Shown piece after piece: positions 47,640 through 59,690 of a stretch of DNA of 64,000 nt (its first letter is position 1; each line of letters opens with the position of its first letter). The stretch covers positions 18,763,123 to 18,827,122 of the forward strand of contig OZ025263.1 of assembly GCA_964019135.1 (NCBI GenBank). The letters are read 5' to 3'. The stretch is from Arenicola marina. Taxonomy: Eukaryota > Annelida > Polychaeta > Arenicolidae. A program made the translations under genes and the position numbers. Below the pieces are notes generated by a model, which did not search any database, had not been told where the DNA came from, and saw nothing but the letters and a program-made list of their open reading frames with translations.

Positions 47640-47925
47640 CGCTCTGGTCGGACTATAGCACCGGAAACGCGTCATTAAACACGTCATGGCGTGTTTAGGC
47701 CAACCAGTTGGACTATAGTACAACCATAAACGCGTCACTAAGGCTGAACCATAGCGTGTTTAGGCGAACCAGTTGGACTATAGTACAACCGGAAACTTGT
47801 CACTAAGGCTGAACCATAGCGTTTTTTGGCGAACCAGTTGGACTATAGTAAAACCGGAAACGCTCTATAAGGCTGTACCATAGCGTGTTTAGACGAACCA
47901 GTTGGACTATAGTCACCATAAGCTG
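47640..47925. repeat. 65-bp tandem repeat, about four units
   Basis: ACCAGTTGGACTATAGT recurs at 47703, 47768, 47833 and 47898, giving a 65-bp period. A more diverged unit lies to the left (GGTCGGACTATAGCACC at 47646). Units share AACGCGTCACTAAGGCTG and CATAGCGTGTTTAGGC. Confidence 0.9.
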
Positions 47926-48007
47926 CGAGTGAAATCGACCTGGATTGCCGTTCATTCATCGCAGCGACAGGCGGAGGCGTTGGCCGTATGAATACATAGA
48001 TCTACAT

Positions 48008-48094
48008 GTGAGCAACAAGCTCCCTCTGCCGGGAGAGTAGGGCCCTTTGTCATCATAGCGCCCACTCTGCTGGCAGAGGGAGCTCGTTCCTCAC
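48008..48094. repeat. 87-bp hairpin with 23-bp arms
   Basis: Arms 48008-48030 and 48072-48094 are complementary at 21 of 23 positions around a 41-bp loop. The core CTCCCTCTGCC/GGCAGAGGGAG is exact. A related CCCTCTGCCGGGAGA occurs in the left arm region (48022-48036) and again alone at 48548-48562, suggesting a short dispersed family. Confidence 0.75.
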
Positions 48095-49372
48095 ATCACC
48101 TCTGCCCCACGTCACCGCACACCTCACGGTTGACCCCAACGGTCCTGGGGTCACGAATCGATTTAGAGTTTTTTTTTTAGATTGAATATTGAATTGTCGA
48201 TGTAGAATTTGAAAAAATAGACATTCCGTTGTCGAATGATAACAACGGAAGAGCTAAGCAAAAAATATTTCAAAATAACACGGGGTCAAAGTTCAAAACG
48301 CTTCACGCCTTTGACCTTGACCGCATTCGAAAATTTAGTTCGAAAGTAACATGGCTTCAAATTAATCAAACTCAAATGCATTCGTCAGACATGGTACCAG
48401 TGGCACAGTAAATGCTAAACAGTGGTGCATTTGATGCCAAACTGCAAATTTACCTTCGCTTAGATTCATTTCAATTTTCGCGTATGAAGGATAATTCTGA
48501 TGGTTAAATTTGACGTGGGGCGGAGGGACTATGGCCCAAGCGTAACGCCCTCTGCCGGGAGATCGCATAGCGCCCTGCAGTATAGTGCGGAGCAGTAGGA
48601 ACTTTCTAGGGGTTCGTGGACAACATGAAATGTTGATGTCATAGGCTATTTCGGTACATATCAAGGCTAAAGTGCGCCAACAAAACTCCCGGGAACTGAA
48701 GTTGGATCGAATTCGGCCAGGCATAGGGATACGTGAACATCGTCTTCAATTAATAAGCTTATGGTTTGTAAACCGATAATAATAATTATATTAATAATAG
48801 TAAAGATAATAATAATGATAATATTGATAATAGTAAATATGATTAATAATAATGATAATAATAATGAAAGTTTTGATAATGAAGTCGACCTTTGAGAGGA
48901 CCGTGTAAGATACCTATACACCCTGTATGCACTTGAACACCCACATTAGGTTTTGTTCGTTATATTTTCAGCACTGGTCGATGTCGCACCTATTTGTTCT
49001 TAAGGAGATCTAAAAACTTCAAATGAGAGAATGAAAAATATGGAATGATATTGAATAGACGAACAGCTGCCAACAATCTATTTCGGTTCGTTCGGTGCAA
49101 TACATCAAGACGCTTGGAAGTTCATGTTGACGGTGCCGTGTAACTTGTTGCAGGCAGCTAAGCCACGGATTTATGGATTGGTTCTGGATGCAAAAAACAA
49201 CGACCTGTGTTCAGAGGGTGGAGGATGCCTTTCAAAACCAAATAGCAATCACTATACAAGCAACATCGCTGATCATAGAGCCCTTTTGGCACACCTGACA
49301 ATGAGCCTCGGGCGTCATACCAAAGACGATTGGGCCATCGAGTAAAAGGCCAGACTAATCTGTAAAATAACC
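48095..49372. other. Unannotated stretch with TAA-rich tract
   Basis: Contains a TAATAATA/GATAATA-rich tract at about 48775-48870. A candidate acceptor at 49151 (TAACTTGTTGCAG) opens a 63-codon frame ending at 49345, but in the phase left by tachykinin exon 2 it hits a stop after two codons. No other evidence for a gene. Confidence 0.4.
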
Positions 49373-52300
49373 AGGTAAAAGGTTGAAAACTCCAGTCCAC
49401 AGGGTGAGAACTGAAGCTCACAGGTTGAAAACTGCAGTCCACAGGGTGAGAACGGCATCCCACAGGGTGAGAACGGCTTCCCACAGGGTAAGAACGCAAT
49501 CCCACAGGGTGAGAACGGCATCCCACAGGGTGAAAACGACATCCCACAGGGTGAGAACGGCATCCCATGGGGTGAGAACGGCATCCCACGAGGTAAGAAC
49601 GGCATCCCACAGGGTGAGAACGGCATCCCACAGGGGGAGAACGGCATCCCACAGGGTGAGAACGGCATCCCACAAGGTAAGAACGGCATCCCACAGGGTG
49701 AGAACGGCATCCCACAGGGTGAGAACGGCATCCCACAGGGTAAGAACGCAATCCCACAGGGTGAGAACGGCATCCCACATGGTGAGAACGACATCCCACA
49801 GGGTGAGAACGGCATCCCACAGGGTGAGAACGGCATCCCACAGGGTGAGAACGGCATCCCACAAGGTAAGAACGGCATCCCACAGGGTGAGAACGGCATC
49901 CCACAGGGTGAGAACGGCATCCCACGGGGTGAGAACGGCATCCCACAGGGTGAGAACGGCATTCCACAGGGTGAGAACGGCATCCCACAGGGTGAGAACG
50001 GCATCCCACAGGGTGAGAACGGCATCCCACAGGGTGAGAACGGCATCCCACAGGGTGAGAACGGCATCCCACAGGGTGAGAACGGCATCCCACGGGGTTA
50101 GAACGGCATCCCACAGGGTGAGAACGGCATCCCACAGGGTGAGAACGGCATCCCACAGGGTGAGAACGGCATCCCACAGGGTGAGAACGACATCCCACAG
50201 GGTGAGAACGGCATCCCACAGGGTGAGAACGGCTTCCCACAGGGTGAGAACGGCATCCCACAGGGTGAGAACGGCATCCCACAGGGTGAGAACGGCATCC
50301 CACAGGGTGAGAACGGCATCCCACAGGGTGAGAACGACATCCCACAGGGTGAGAACGGCATCCCACAGGGTGAGAACGGCTTCCCACAGGGTGAGAACGG
50401 CTTCCCACAGGGTGAGAACGGCATCCCACAGGGTGAGAACGGCATTCCACAGGGTAAGAACGGCATCCCACAGGGTGAGAACGACATCCCACAGGGTGAG
50501 AACGGCATCCCACAGGGCGAGAACGGCATCCCACAGGGTGAGAACGCAATCCCACAGGGTGAGAACGGCATAACACAGGATGAGAACGGCATCCCACAGG
50601 GTGAGAACGGCATCCCACAGGGTAAGAACGGCATCCTACAGGGAGAGTACGGCATCCCACAGGGTGAGAACGGCATCCCACAGGGTGAGAACGGCATCCC
50701 ACAGGGTGAGAACGGCATTCCACAGGGTGAGAACGGCATAACACAGGATGAGAACGGCATCCCACAGGGTGAGAACGGCATTCCACAGGGTGAGAACGGC
50801 ATCCCACAAGGTGAGAACGACATCCCACAGGGTGAGAACGGCATCCCACAGGGTGAGAACGGCATCCCACAGGGTGAGAACGGCATTCCACAGGGTGAGA
50901 ACGGCATCCCACAGGGTGAGAACGGCATGCCACAGGGTGAGAACGGCATTCAACAGGGTGAGAACGGCATCCCACAGGGTGAGAACGGCATCTCACAGGG
51001 TGAGAACGGCATCCCACAGGGTGAGAACGGCATTCCACAGGGTGAGAACGACATCCCACAGGGTGAGAACGGCATCCCACAGGGTGAGCACGGCATCCCA
51101 CGGGGTGAGAACGGCATCCCACAAGGTGAGGACGCAATCCCACAGGGTGAGAACGGCATCCCACAGGGTGAGAACGGCATCCCACAGGGTGAGAACGGCA
51201 TCCCACAGGGTGAGAACGACATCCCACAGGGTGAGAACGACATCCCACAGGGTGAGAACGGCATCCCACAGGGTGAGAACGGCATTCAACAGGGTGAGAA
51301 CGGCATCCCACAGGGTGAGAACGGCATCCCACAGGGTGAGAACGGCATCCCACAGGGTGAGAACGGCATAACACAGGGTGAGAACGACATCCCACAGGGT
51401 GAGAACGACATCCCACAGGGTGAGAACGGCATTCAACAGGGTGAGAACGGCATCCCACAGGGTGAGAACGGCATCCCACAGGGTGAGAACGGCATCCCAC
51501 AGGGTGAGAACGGCATCCCACAGGGTGAGAACGGCATCCCACAGGGTGAGAACGGCATCCCACAGGGTGAGAACGGCATTCAACAGGGTGAGAACGGCAT
51601 CCCACAGGGTGAGAACGGCATTCAACAGGGTGAGAACGGCATCCCACAGGGTGAGAACGGCATCCCACAGGGTGAGAACGGCATCCCACAGGGTGAGAAC
51701 GGCATCCCACAGGGTGAGAACGACATCCCACAGGGTGAGAACGGCATCCCACAGGGTGAGAACGGCATCCCACAGGGTGAGAACGGCATCCCACAGGGTG
51801 AGAACGACATCCCACAGGGTGAGAACGGCATCCCACAGGGTGAGAACGGCATCCCACAGGGTGAGAACGGCATCCCACAGGGTGAGAACGGCATCCCACA
51901 GGGTGAGAACGACATCCCACAGGGTGAGAACGGCATCCCACAGGGTGAGAACGGCATCCCACAGGGTGAGAACGACATTCCACAGGGTGAGAACGACATC
52001 CCACATGCTGAGAACAGCATCCCACAGGGTGAGAACGGCATCCCACAGGGTGAGAACGACATCCCACAGGGTGAGAACGGCATCTCACAGGGTGAGAACG
52101 GCATCCCACAGGGTGAGAACGACATCCCACAGGGTGAGAACGACATCCCACAGGGTGAGAACGACATCCCACAGGGTGAGAACGGCATCCCACAGGGTGA
52201 GCACGGCATCCCACGGGGTGAGAACGGCATCCCACAAGGTGAGAACGCAATCCCACAGGATGAGAACGGCATCCCACAGGGTGAGAACGGCATCCCACAG

Positions 52301-55300
52301 GGTGAGAACGGCATTCATCAGGGTGAGAACGGCATCCCACAGGGTGAGAACGGCATCCCACAGGGTGAGAACGACATCCCACAGGGTGAGAACGACATCC
52401 CACAGGATGAGAACGACATTCCACAGGGTGAGAACGACATCCCACAGGGTGAGAACGGCATCCCACAGGGTGAGCACGGCATCCCACAGGGTGAGAACGG
52501 CATCCCACAGGGTGAGAACGACATTCCACAGGGTGAGAACGACATCCCACAGGGTGAGAACGGCATCCCACAGGGTGAGCACGGCATCCCACGGGGTGAG
52601 AACGGCATCCCACAAGGTGAGAACGCAATCCCACAGGGTGAGAACGGCATCCCACAGGGTGAGAACGGCATCCCACAGGGTGAGAACGGCATTCAACAGG
52701 GTGAGAACGGCATCCCACGGGGTGAGAACGGCATCCCACAGGGTGAGAACGGCATCCCACAGGATGAGAACGGCATCCCACAGGGTGAGAACGGCATCCC
52801 ACAGGGTGAGAATGCAACCCTACAGGGTGAGAACGGCATCCCACAGGGTGAGAACGGCATCCCACAGGGGGAGAACGGCATCCCACAGGGTGAGAACGGC
52901 ATCCCACAGGGTGAGAACGGCATTCAACAGGGTGAGAACGGCATCCCACAGGGTGAGAACGGCATCCCTCAGGGTGAGAACGGCATCCCACAGGGTGAGA
53001 ACGCCATCCCACAGGGTGAGAACGGCATCCCACAGGGTGAGAATGCAACCCTACAGGGTGAGAACGGCATCCCACAGGGTGAGAACGGCATCCCACAGGG
53101 GGAGAACGGCATCCCACGGGGTGAGAACGGCATCCCACAGGGTGAGAGCGGCATCCCACAGGGTGAGAACGGCATCCCACAGGGTGAGAACGCCATCCCA
53201 CAGGGTGAGAACGCAATCCCACAGGGTGAGAACGGCATCCCACAGGGTGAGAACGGCATCCCACAGGGTGAGAACGGCATTCAACAGGGTGAGCACGGCA
53301 TCCCACGGGGTGAGAACGGCATCCCACAAGGTGAGAACGCAATCCCACAGGGTGAGAACGGCATCCCACAGGGTGAGAACGGCATCCCACAGGGTGAGAA
53401 CGGCATTCAACAGGGTGAGAACGGCATTCAACAGGGTGAGAACGGCATCACACAGGCTGAGAACGGCATTCCACAGGGTAAGAACGGCATCCCACAGGGT
53501 GAGAACGACATCCCACAGGGTGAGAACGGCATCCCACAGGGTGAGAACGGCATCCCACAGGGTGAGAACGCAATCCCACAGGGTGAGAACGGCATAACAC
53601 AGGATGAGAACGGCATCCCACAGGGTGAGAACGGCATCCCACAGGGTAAGAACGGCATCCTACAGGGAGAGTACGGCATCCCACAGGGTGAGAACGGCAT
53701 CCCACAGGGTGAGAACGGCATCCCACAGGGTGAGAACGGCATTCCACAGGGTGAGAACGGCATAACACAGGATGAGAACGGCATCCCACAGGGTGAGAAC
53801 GGCATCCCACAGGGTAAGAACGGCATCCTACAGGGAGAGTACGGCATCCCACAGGGTGAGAACGGCATCCCACAGGGTGAGAACGGCATCCCACAGGGTG
53901 AGAACGGCATTCCACAGGGTGAGAACGGCATCCCACAAGGTGAGAACGACATCCCACAGGGTGAGAACGGCATCCCACAGGGTGAGAACGGCATCCCACA
54001 GGGTGAGAACGGCATTCCACAGGGTGAGAACGGCATCCCACAGGGTGAGAACGGCATGCCACAGGGTGAGAACGGCATTCAACAGGGTGAGAACGGCATC
54101 CCACAGGGTGAGAACGGCATCCCACAGGGTGAGAACGGCATCCCACAGGGTGAGAACGGCATTCCACAGGGTGAGAACGACATCCCACAGGGTGAGAACG
54201 GCATCCCACAGGGTGAGCACGGCATCCCACGGGGTGAGAACGGCATCCCACAAGGTGAGGACGCAATCCCACAGGGTGAGAACGGCATCCCACAGGGTGA
54301 GAACGGCATCCCACAGGGTGAGAACGGCATTTAACAGGGTGAGAACGGCATCCCACAGGGTGAGAACGGCATCCCACAGGGTGAGAACGGCATCCCACAG
54401 GGTGAGAACGGCATTCAACAGGGTGAGAACGGCATCCCACAGGGTGAGAACGGCATCCCACAGGGTGAGAACGACATCCCACAGGGTGAGAACGACATCC
54501 CACAGGGTGAGAACGGCATTCAACAGGGTGAGAACGGCATCCCACAGGGTGAGAACGGCATCCCACAGGGTGAGAACGGCATCCCACAGGGTGAGAACGG
54601 CATCCCACAGGGTGAGAACGGCATCCCACAGGGTGAGAACGGCATCCCACAGGGTGAGAACGGCATTCAACAGGGTGAGAACGGCATCCCACAGGGTGAG
54701 AACGGCATTCAACAGGGTGAGAACGGCATCCCACAGGGTGAGAACGGCATCCCACAGGGTGAGAACGGCATCCCACAGGGTGAGAACGGCATCCCACAGG
54801 GTGAGAACGACATCCCACAGGGTGAGAACGGCATCCCACAGGGTGAGAACGGCATCCCACAGGGTGAGAACGGCATCCCACAGGGTGAGAACGACATCCC
54901 ACAGGGTGAGAACGGCATCCCACAGGGTGAGAACGGCATCCCACAGGGTGAGAACGGCATCCCACAGGGTGAGAACGGCATCCCACAGGGTGAGAACGAC
55001 ATCCCACAGGGTGAGAACGGCATCCCACAGGGTGAGAACGGCATCCCACAGGGTGAGAACGGCATCCCACAGGGTGAGAACGGCATCCCACAGGGTGAGA
55101 ACGGCATCACACAGGGTGAGAACGGCATTCCACAGGGTGAGAACGGCATCCCACAGGGTGAGAACGGCATCCCACAGGGTGAGAACGGCATCCCACAGGG
55201 TGGGAACGCAATCCCACAGGGTGAGAACGGCATTCCACAGGGAGAGAACGGCATCCTACAGGGTGAGAACGGCATCCTACAGGGTGAGAACGGCATCCCA

Positions 55301-57159
55301 CAGGGTGAGAACGGCATCCCACAGGGTGGGAACGCAATACCACAGGGTGAGAACGGCATCCTACAGGGTGAGAACGGCATCCCACAGGGTGAGAACGGCA
55401 TCCCACAGGGAGAGAACGACATCCCACAGGGTGAGAACGGCATCCCACAGGGTGAGAACGGCATCCCACAGGGTGAGAACGACATCCCACAGGGTGAGAA
55501 CGACCTCCCACAGGGTGAGAACGGCATTCCACAGGGTGAGAACGGCATTCCACAGGGTGAGAACGGCATTCCACAGGGTGAGAACGGCATCCCACAGGGT
55601 GAGAACGGCATTCCACAGGGTGAGAACGACATCCCACAGGGTGAGAACGGCATCCCACAGGGTGAGCACGGCATCCCACGGGGTGAGAACGGCATTCCAC
55701 AAGGTGAGGACGCAATCCCACAGGGTGAGAACGGCATCCCACAGGGTGAGAACGGCATCCCACAGGGTGAGAACGGCATTCAACAGGGTGAGAACGGCAT
55801 CCCACAGGGTGAGAACGGCATCCCACAGGGTGAGAACGGCATCCCACAGGGTGAGAACGGCATTCAACAGGGTGAGAACGGCATCCCACAGGGTGAGAAC
55901 GGCATCCCACAGGGTGAGAACGACATCCCACAGGGTGAGAACGGCATCCCACAGGGTGAGAACGGCATCCCACAGGGTGAGAACGGCATCCCACAGGGTG
56001 AGAACGACATCCCACAGGGAGAGAACGACATCCCACAGGGTGAGAACGGCATCCCACAGGGTGAGAACGGCATCCCACAGGGTGAGAACGGCATCCCACA
56101 GGGTGAGAACGGCATCCCACAGGGTGAGAACGGCATCCCACAGGGTGAGAACGGCATCACACAGGGTGAGAACGGCATTCCACAGGGTGAGAACGGCATC
56201 CCACAGGGTGAGAACGGCATCCCACAGGGTGAGAACGGCATCCCACAGGGTGGGAACGCAATCCCACAGGGTGAGAACGGCATTCCACAGGGAGAGAACG
56301 GCATCCTACAGGGTGAGAACGGCATCCTACAGGGTGAGAACGGCATCCCACAGGGTGAGAACGGCATCCCACAGGGTGGGAACGCAATACCACAGGGTGA
56401 GAACGGCATCCTACAGGGTGAGAACGGCATCCCACAGGGTGAGAACGGCATCCCACAGGGAGAGAACGACATCCCACAGGGTGAGAACGGCATCCCACAG
56501 GGTGAGAACGGCATCCCACAGGGTGAGAACGACATCCCACAGGGTGAGAACGACCTCCCACAGGGTGAGAACGGCATTCCACAGGGTGAGAACGGCATTC
56601 CACAGGGTGAGAACGGCATTCCACAGGGTGAGAACGGCATCCCACAGGGTGAGAACGGCATTCCACAGGGTGAGAACGGCATTCCACAGGGTGAGAACGA
56701 CATCCCACAGGGTGAGAACGGCATCCCACAGGGTAAGAACGGCATCCTACAGGGTGAGAACGGCATCCTACAGGGTGAGAACGGCATCCCACAGGGTAAG
56801 AACGGCATCCCACAGGGTGAGAACGGCATCCTACAGGGTGAGAACGGCATCCCACAGGGTGAGAACGGCATTCCACAGGGTGAAAACGGCATCCCACAGG
56901 GTGAGAACGGCATTCCACAGGGTGAGAACGGCATCCCACGGGGTGAGAACGGCATCCCACAGGGTGAAAACGGCATCCCACAGGGTGAAAACGGCATCCC
57001 ACAGGGTGAGAACGGCTTCCCACAGGGTGAGAACGGCATCCCACAGGGTGAGAACGGCATCCCACAGGGTGAGAACGCAATCCCACAGGGTGAGAACGGC
57101 ATCCCACAGGATGAGAACGGCATCCCACAGGATGAGAACGGCATCCCACAGGGTGAGAA
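49373..57159. repeat. 21-bp minisatellite array, about 370 units (7.8 kb)
   Basis: Unit: ATCCCACAGGGTGAGAACGG plus C. Distances between distinctive variants are exact multiples of 21 (for example 3024, 168, 3129, 1449 and 1050 bp), so essentially no indels survive between about 50.5 and 57.1 kb. The left edge (49373-49500) is diverged and the rest homogeneous. With a stop-poor 21-bp unit nearly all frames on both strands are open for hundreds to over a thousand codons (periodic QGENGIP, HRVRTAS, GCRSHPV), so none is credible as a gene. Higher-order blocks are visible, including a 50-unit duplication. Confidence 0.97.
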
Positions 57160-57363
57160 GTGGTCCGTGTCATGGTTGGTGGGAGTGGTCTGGGTCGGGG
57201 TCTGTGGGAGTTGTCCGTGTCTGGGTTGCGGGGCGTCCCGGTCGAGGTGGATGGGAAGTGCCCCGGTCCAGGTCGGGGGGGGGAGTGGTCCTGGTCGTGG
57301 TGGGAACGAGTGGTTCCGATCGAGGTCGGACTGGGTTGGAGTGGTCCGCGAATCTATTCTTCT
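57160..57363. other. G-rich junction between two arrays
   Basis: About 200 bp of GGT/GGG-rich, weakly repetitive sequence (GGGTCGGGGTC, GTCCGTGTC) linking the 21-bp and the 36/75-bp arrays. It may be a very degenerate older array. Confidence 0.4.
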
Positions 57364-59290
57364 TCCGGATGGTGCCGTCGGTCTACGGGGAACTCTTCTT
57401 CCGGATGGGGACGTCGGTCTACGGGGAACTCTTCTTCCGGATGGGGACGTCGGTCTACGGGGAACTCTTCTTCCGGATGGGGACGTCGGTCTACGGGGAA
57501 CTCTTCTTCCGGCTGGCGACGTCGGTGTCTGGTGTACTCTACTTCTGGCTGGTGACGTCGGTCTACGGGGAACTCTTCTTCCGGCTGGCGACGTCGGTGT
57601 CTGGTGTACTCTACTTCTGGCTGGTGACGTCGGTCTCCGGGGAACGCTTCTTCTTCCGGCTGGCGACGTCGGTGTCTGGTGTACTCTACTTCTGGCTGGT
57701 GACGTCGGTCTCCGGGGAACGCTTCTTCTTCCGGCTGGCGACGTCGGTGTCTGGTGTACTCTACTTCTGGCTGGTGACGTCGGTCTCCGGGGAACGCTTC
57801 TTCTTCCGGCTGGCGACGTCGGTGTCTGGTGTACTCTACTTCTGGCTGGTGTCGTCGGTCTCCGGGGAACTCTTCTTCTTCCGGCTGGCGACGTCGGTGT
57901 CTGGTGTACTCTACTTCTGGCTGGTGACGTCGGTCTCCGGGGAACGCTTCTTCTTCCGGCTGGCGACGTCGGTGTCTGGTGTACTCTACTTCTGGCTGGT
58001 GACGTCGGTCTCCGGGGAACTCTTCTTCTTCCGGCTGGCGACGTCGGTGTCTGGTGTACTCTACTTCTGGCTGGTGACGTCGGTCTCCGGGGAACTCTTC
58101 TTCTTCCGGCTGGCGACGTCGGTGTCTGGTGTACTCTACTTCTGGCTGGTGACGTCGGTCTCCGGGGAACGCTTCTTCTTCCGGCTGGCGACGTCGGTGT
58201 CTGGTGTACTCTACTTCTGGCTGGTGTCGTCGGTCTCCGGGGAACTCTTCTTCTTCCGGCTGGCGACGTCGGTGTCTGGTGTACTCTACTTCTGGCTGGT
58301 GTCGTCGGTCTCCGGGGAACTCTTCTCCTTCCGGCTGGCGACGTCGGTGTCTGGTGTACTCTACTTCTGGCTGGTGACGTCGGTCTCCGGGGAACTCTTC
58401 TTCTTCCGGCTGGCGACGTCGGTGTCTGGTGTACTCTACTTCTGGCTGGTGACGTCGGTCTCCGGGGAACTCTTCTTCTTCCGGCTGGCGACGTCGGTGT
58501 CTGGTGTACTCTACTTCTGGCTGGTGACGTCGGTCTCCGGGGAACTCTTCTTCTTCCGGCTGGCGACGTCGGTGTCTGGTGTACTCTACTTCTGGCTGGT
58601 GTCGTCGGTCTCCGGGGAACTCTTCTCCTTCCGGCTGGCGACGTCGGTGTCTGGTGTACTCTACTTCTGGCTGGTGACGTCGGTCTCCGGGGAACTCTTC
58701 TTCTTCCGGCTGGCGACGTCGGTGTCTGGTGTACTCTACTTCTGGCTGATGACGTCGGTCTCCGGGGAACTCTTCTCCTTCCGGCTGGCGACGTCGGTGT
58801 CTGGTGTACTCTACTTCTGGCTGGTGACGTCGGTCTCCGGGGAACTCTTCTTCTTCCGGCTGGCGACGTCGGTGTCTGGTGTACTCTACTTCTGGCTGGT
58901 GACGTCGATCTCCGGGGAACGCTTCTTCTTCCGGCTGGCGACGTCGGTGTCTGGTGTACTCTACTTTTGGCTGGTGACGTCGGTCTCCGGGGAACTCTTC
59001 TTCTTCCGGCTGGCGACGTCGGTGTCTGGTGTACTCTACTTCTGGCTGGTGACGTCGGTCTCCGGGGAACTCTTCTTCTTCCGGCTGGCGACGTCGGTGT
59101 CTGGTGTACTCTACTTCTGGCTGGTGACGTCGGTCTCCGGGGAACTCTTCTTCTTCCGGCTGGTGACGTCGGTCTCTGGGGAACTCTTTTTTTTCCGGCT
59201 GGTGTACTGTGTCCACGGAACTAATCTTATTACGGCTGATGTCGCTGGTCTCCGGGGAATTCCTCTTAGTCCGCCTGATGTCCTCGATCT
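57364..59290. repeat. 36-bp monomer to 75-bp dimer minisatellite array
   Basis: The array starts with four 36-bp monomers (CCGGATGGGGACGTCGGTCT then ACGGGGAACTCTTCTT), changes to 72-bp dimers (CTGGCGACGTCGGTGTCTGG plus CTGGTGACGTCGGTCTCCGG types) and then to 75-bp dimers after gain of one CTT. About 22 dimers follow and decay into diverged units after 59160. Every half-unit contains GACGTCGGT. Frames on both strands are open for over 600 codons as a by-product of length divisible by three. A frame that runs from the 21-bp array through this one (1842 codons) only reflects two adjacent stop-free arrays. Confidence 0.95.
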
Positions 59291-59363
59291 TAATGAATAA
59301 GCACCTAGTTGGTGAACGCAGGTAAATAGTCAGTGAGACCAATGGTGATTTGAAGACATATAA

Positions 59364-59445
59364 CCCTAGTCAAGGGTATGATTTGAACCCGCAACCTACT
59401 GGTTTAAAGTCGAGTGCGTTACCGGCTTCTGCTGGAGAGTGCGGT
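59364..59445 (-). mobile_element. tRNA-like SINE fragment
   Basis: Read on -, GCCGGTAACGCACTCGACTT followed by GGTTGCGGGTTCAAATCA resembles a tRNA D arm through T arm, with a B box GGTTCAAATC (59380-59389 on +). The anticodon stem pairs poorly and the 5' part is incomplete, so it is a SINE head or tRNA pseudogene rather than a working tRNA. Confidence 0.5.
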
Positions 59446-59611
59446 GGATGGAATATATATGGTCATCTCACCCAGTCCCGCTAATTGCCACATAACGCAG
59501 CGAATTTATATGTGATAACTGTATTTATAATGCATGTCCAATGATGCTCGTATGGAATGAAATAGTGTGGCAAACAGACCATTGTATTTGGAACTAGTGC
59601 CTAACTTTCAC

Positions 59612-59690
59612 GTGACTAACGTAGTTACCCGCCTCGGTCCAGGGGTTGAGTGCTCGACTGCGGCTGGTTCAAACCCACCTATTCCCGTTT
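59612..59690 (+). mobile_element. tRNA-like SINE fragment, opposite orientation
   Basis: CCTCGGTCCAGGGGTTGAGT, then GCTCGACTGCGGCTGGTTCA and AACCC. It has an A-box-like region and a good B box GGTTCAAACCC but lacks a full anticodon arm. It shares the GAGTGCnCGACT arrangement with 59364-59445 and lies inverted to it about 170 bp away. Confidence 0.5.

Noticed and set aside
49152-49345. Alternative terminal exon for tachykinin after acceptor TTGTTGCAG
   Set aside because: In the phase left by exon 2 it encounters a stop after two codons. The long open frame there requires another phase.
49158-59342. Open frames of 400-1842 codons over the 21-bp and 36/75-bp arrays
   Set aside because: Nearly all frames on both strands are open at once because the unit lengths are multiples of three. 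The longest merely runs through two adjacent arrays. No non-repetitive domain is present.
59364-59690. Functional tRNA genes
   Set aside because: Good B boxes but incomplete or mispaired anticodon and acceptor arms. Better explained as SINE heads or tRNA pseudogenes.
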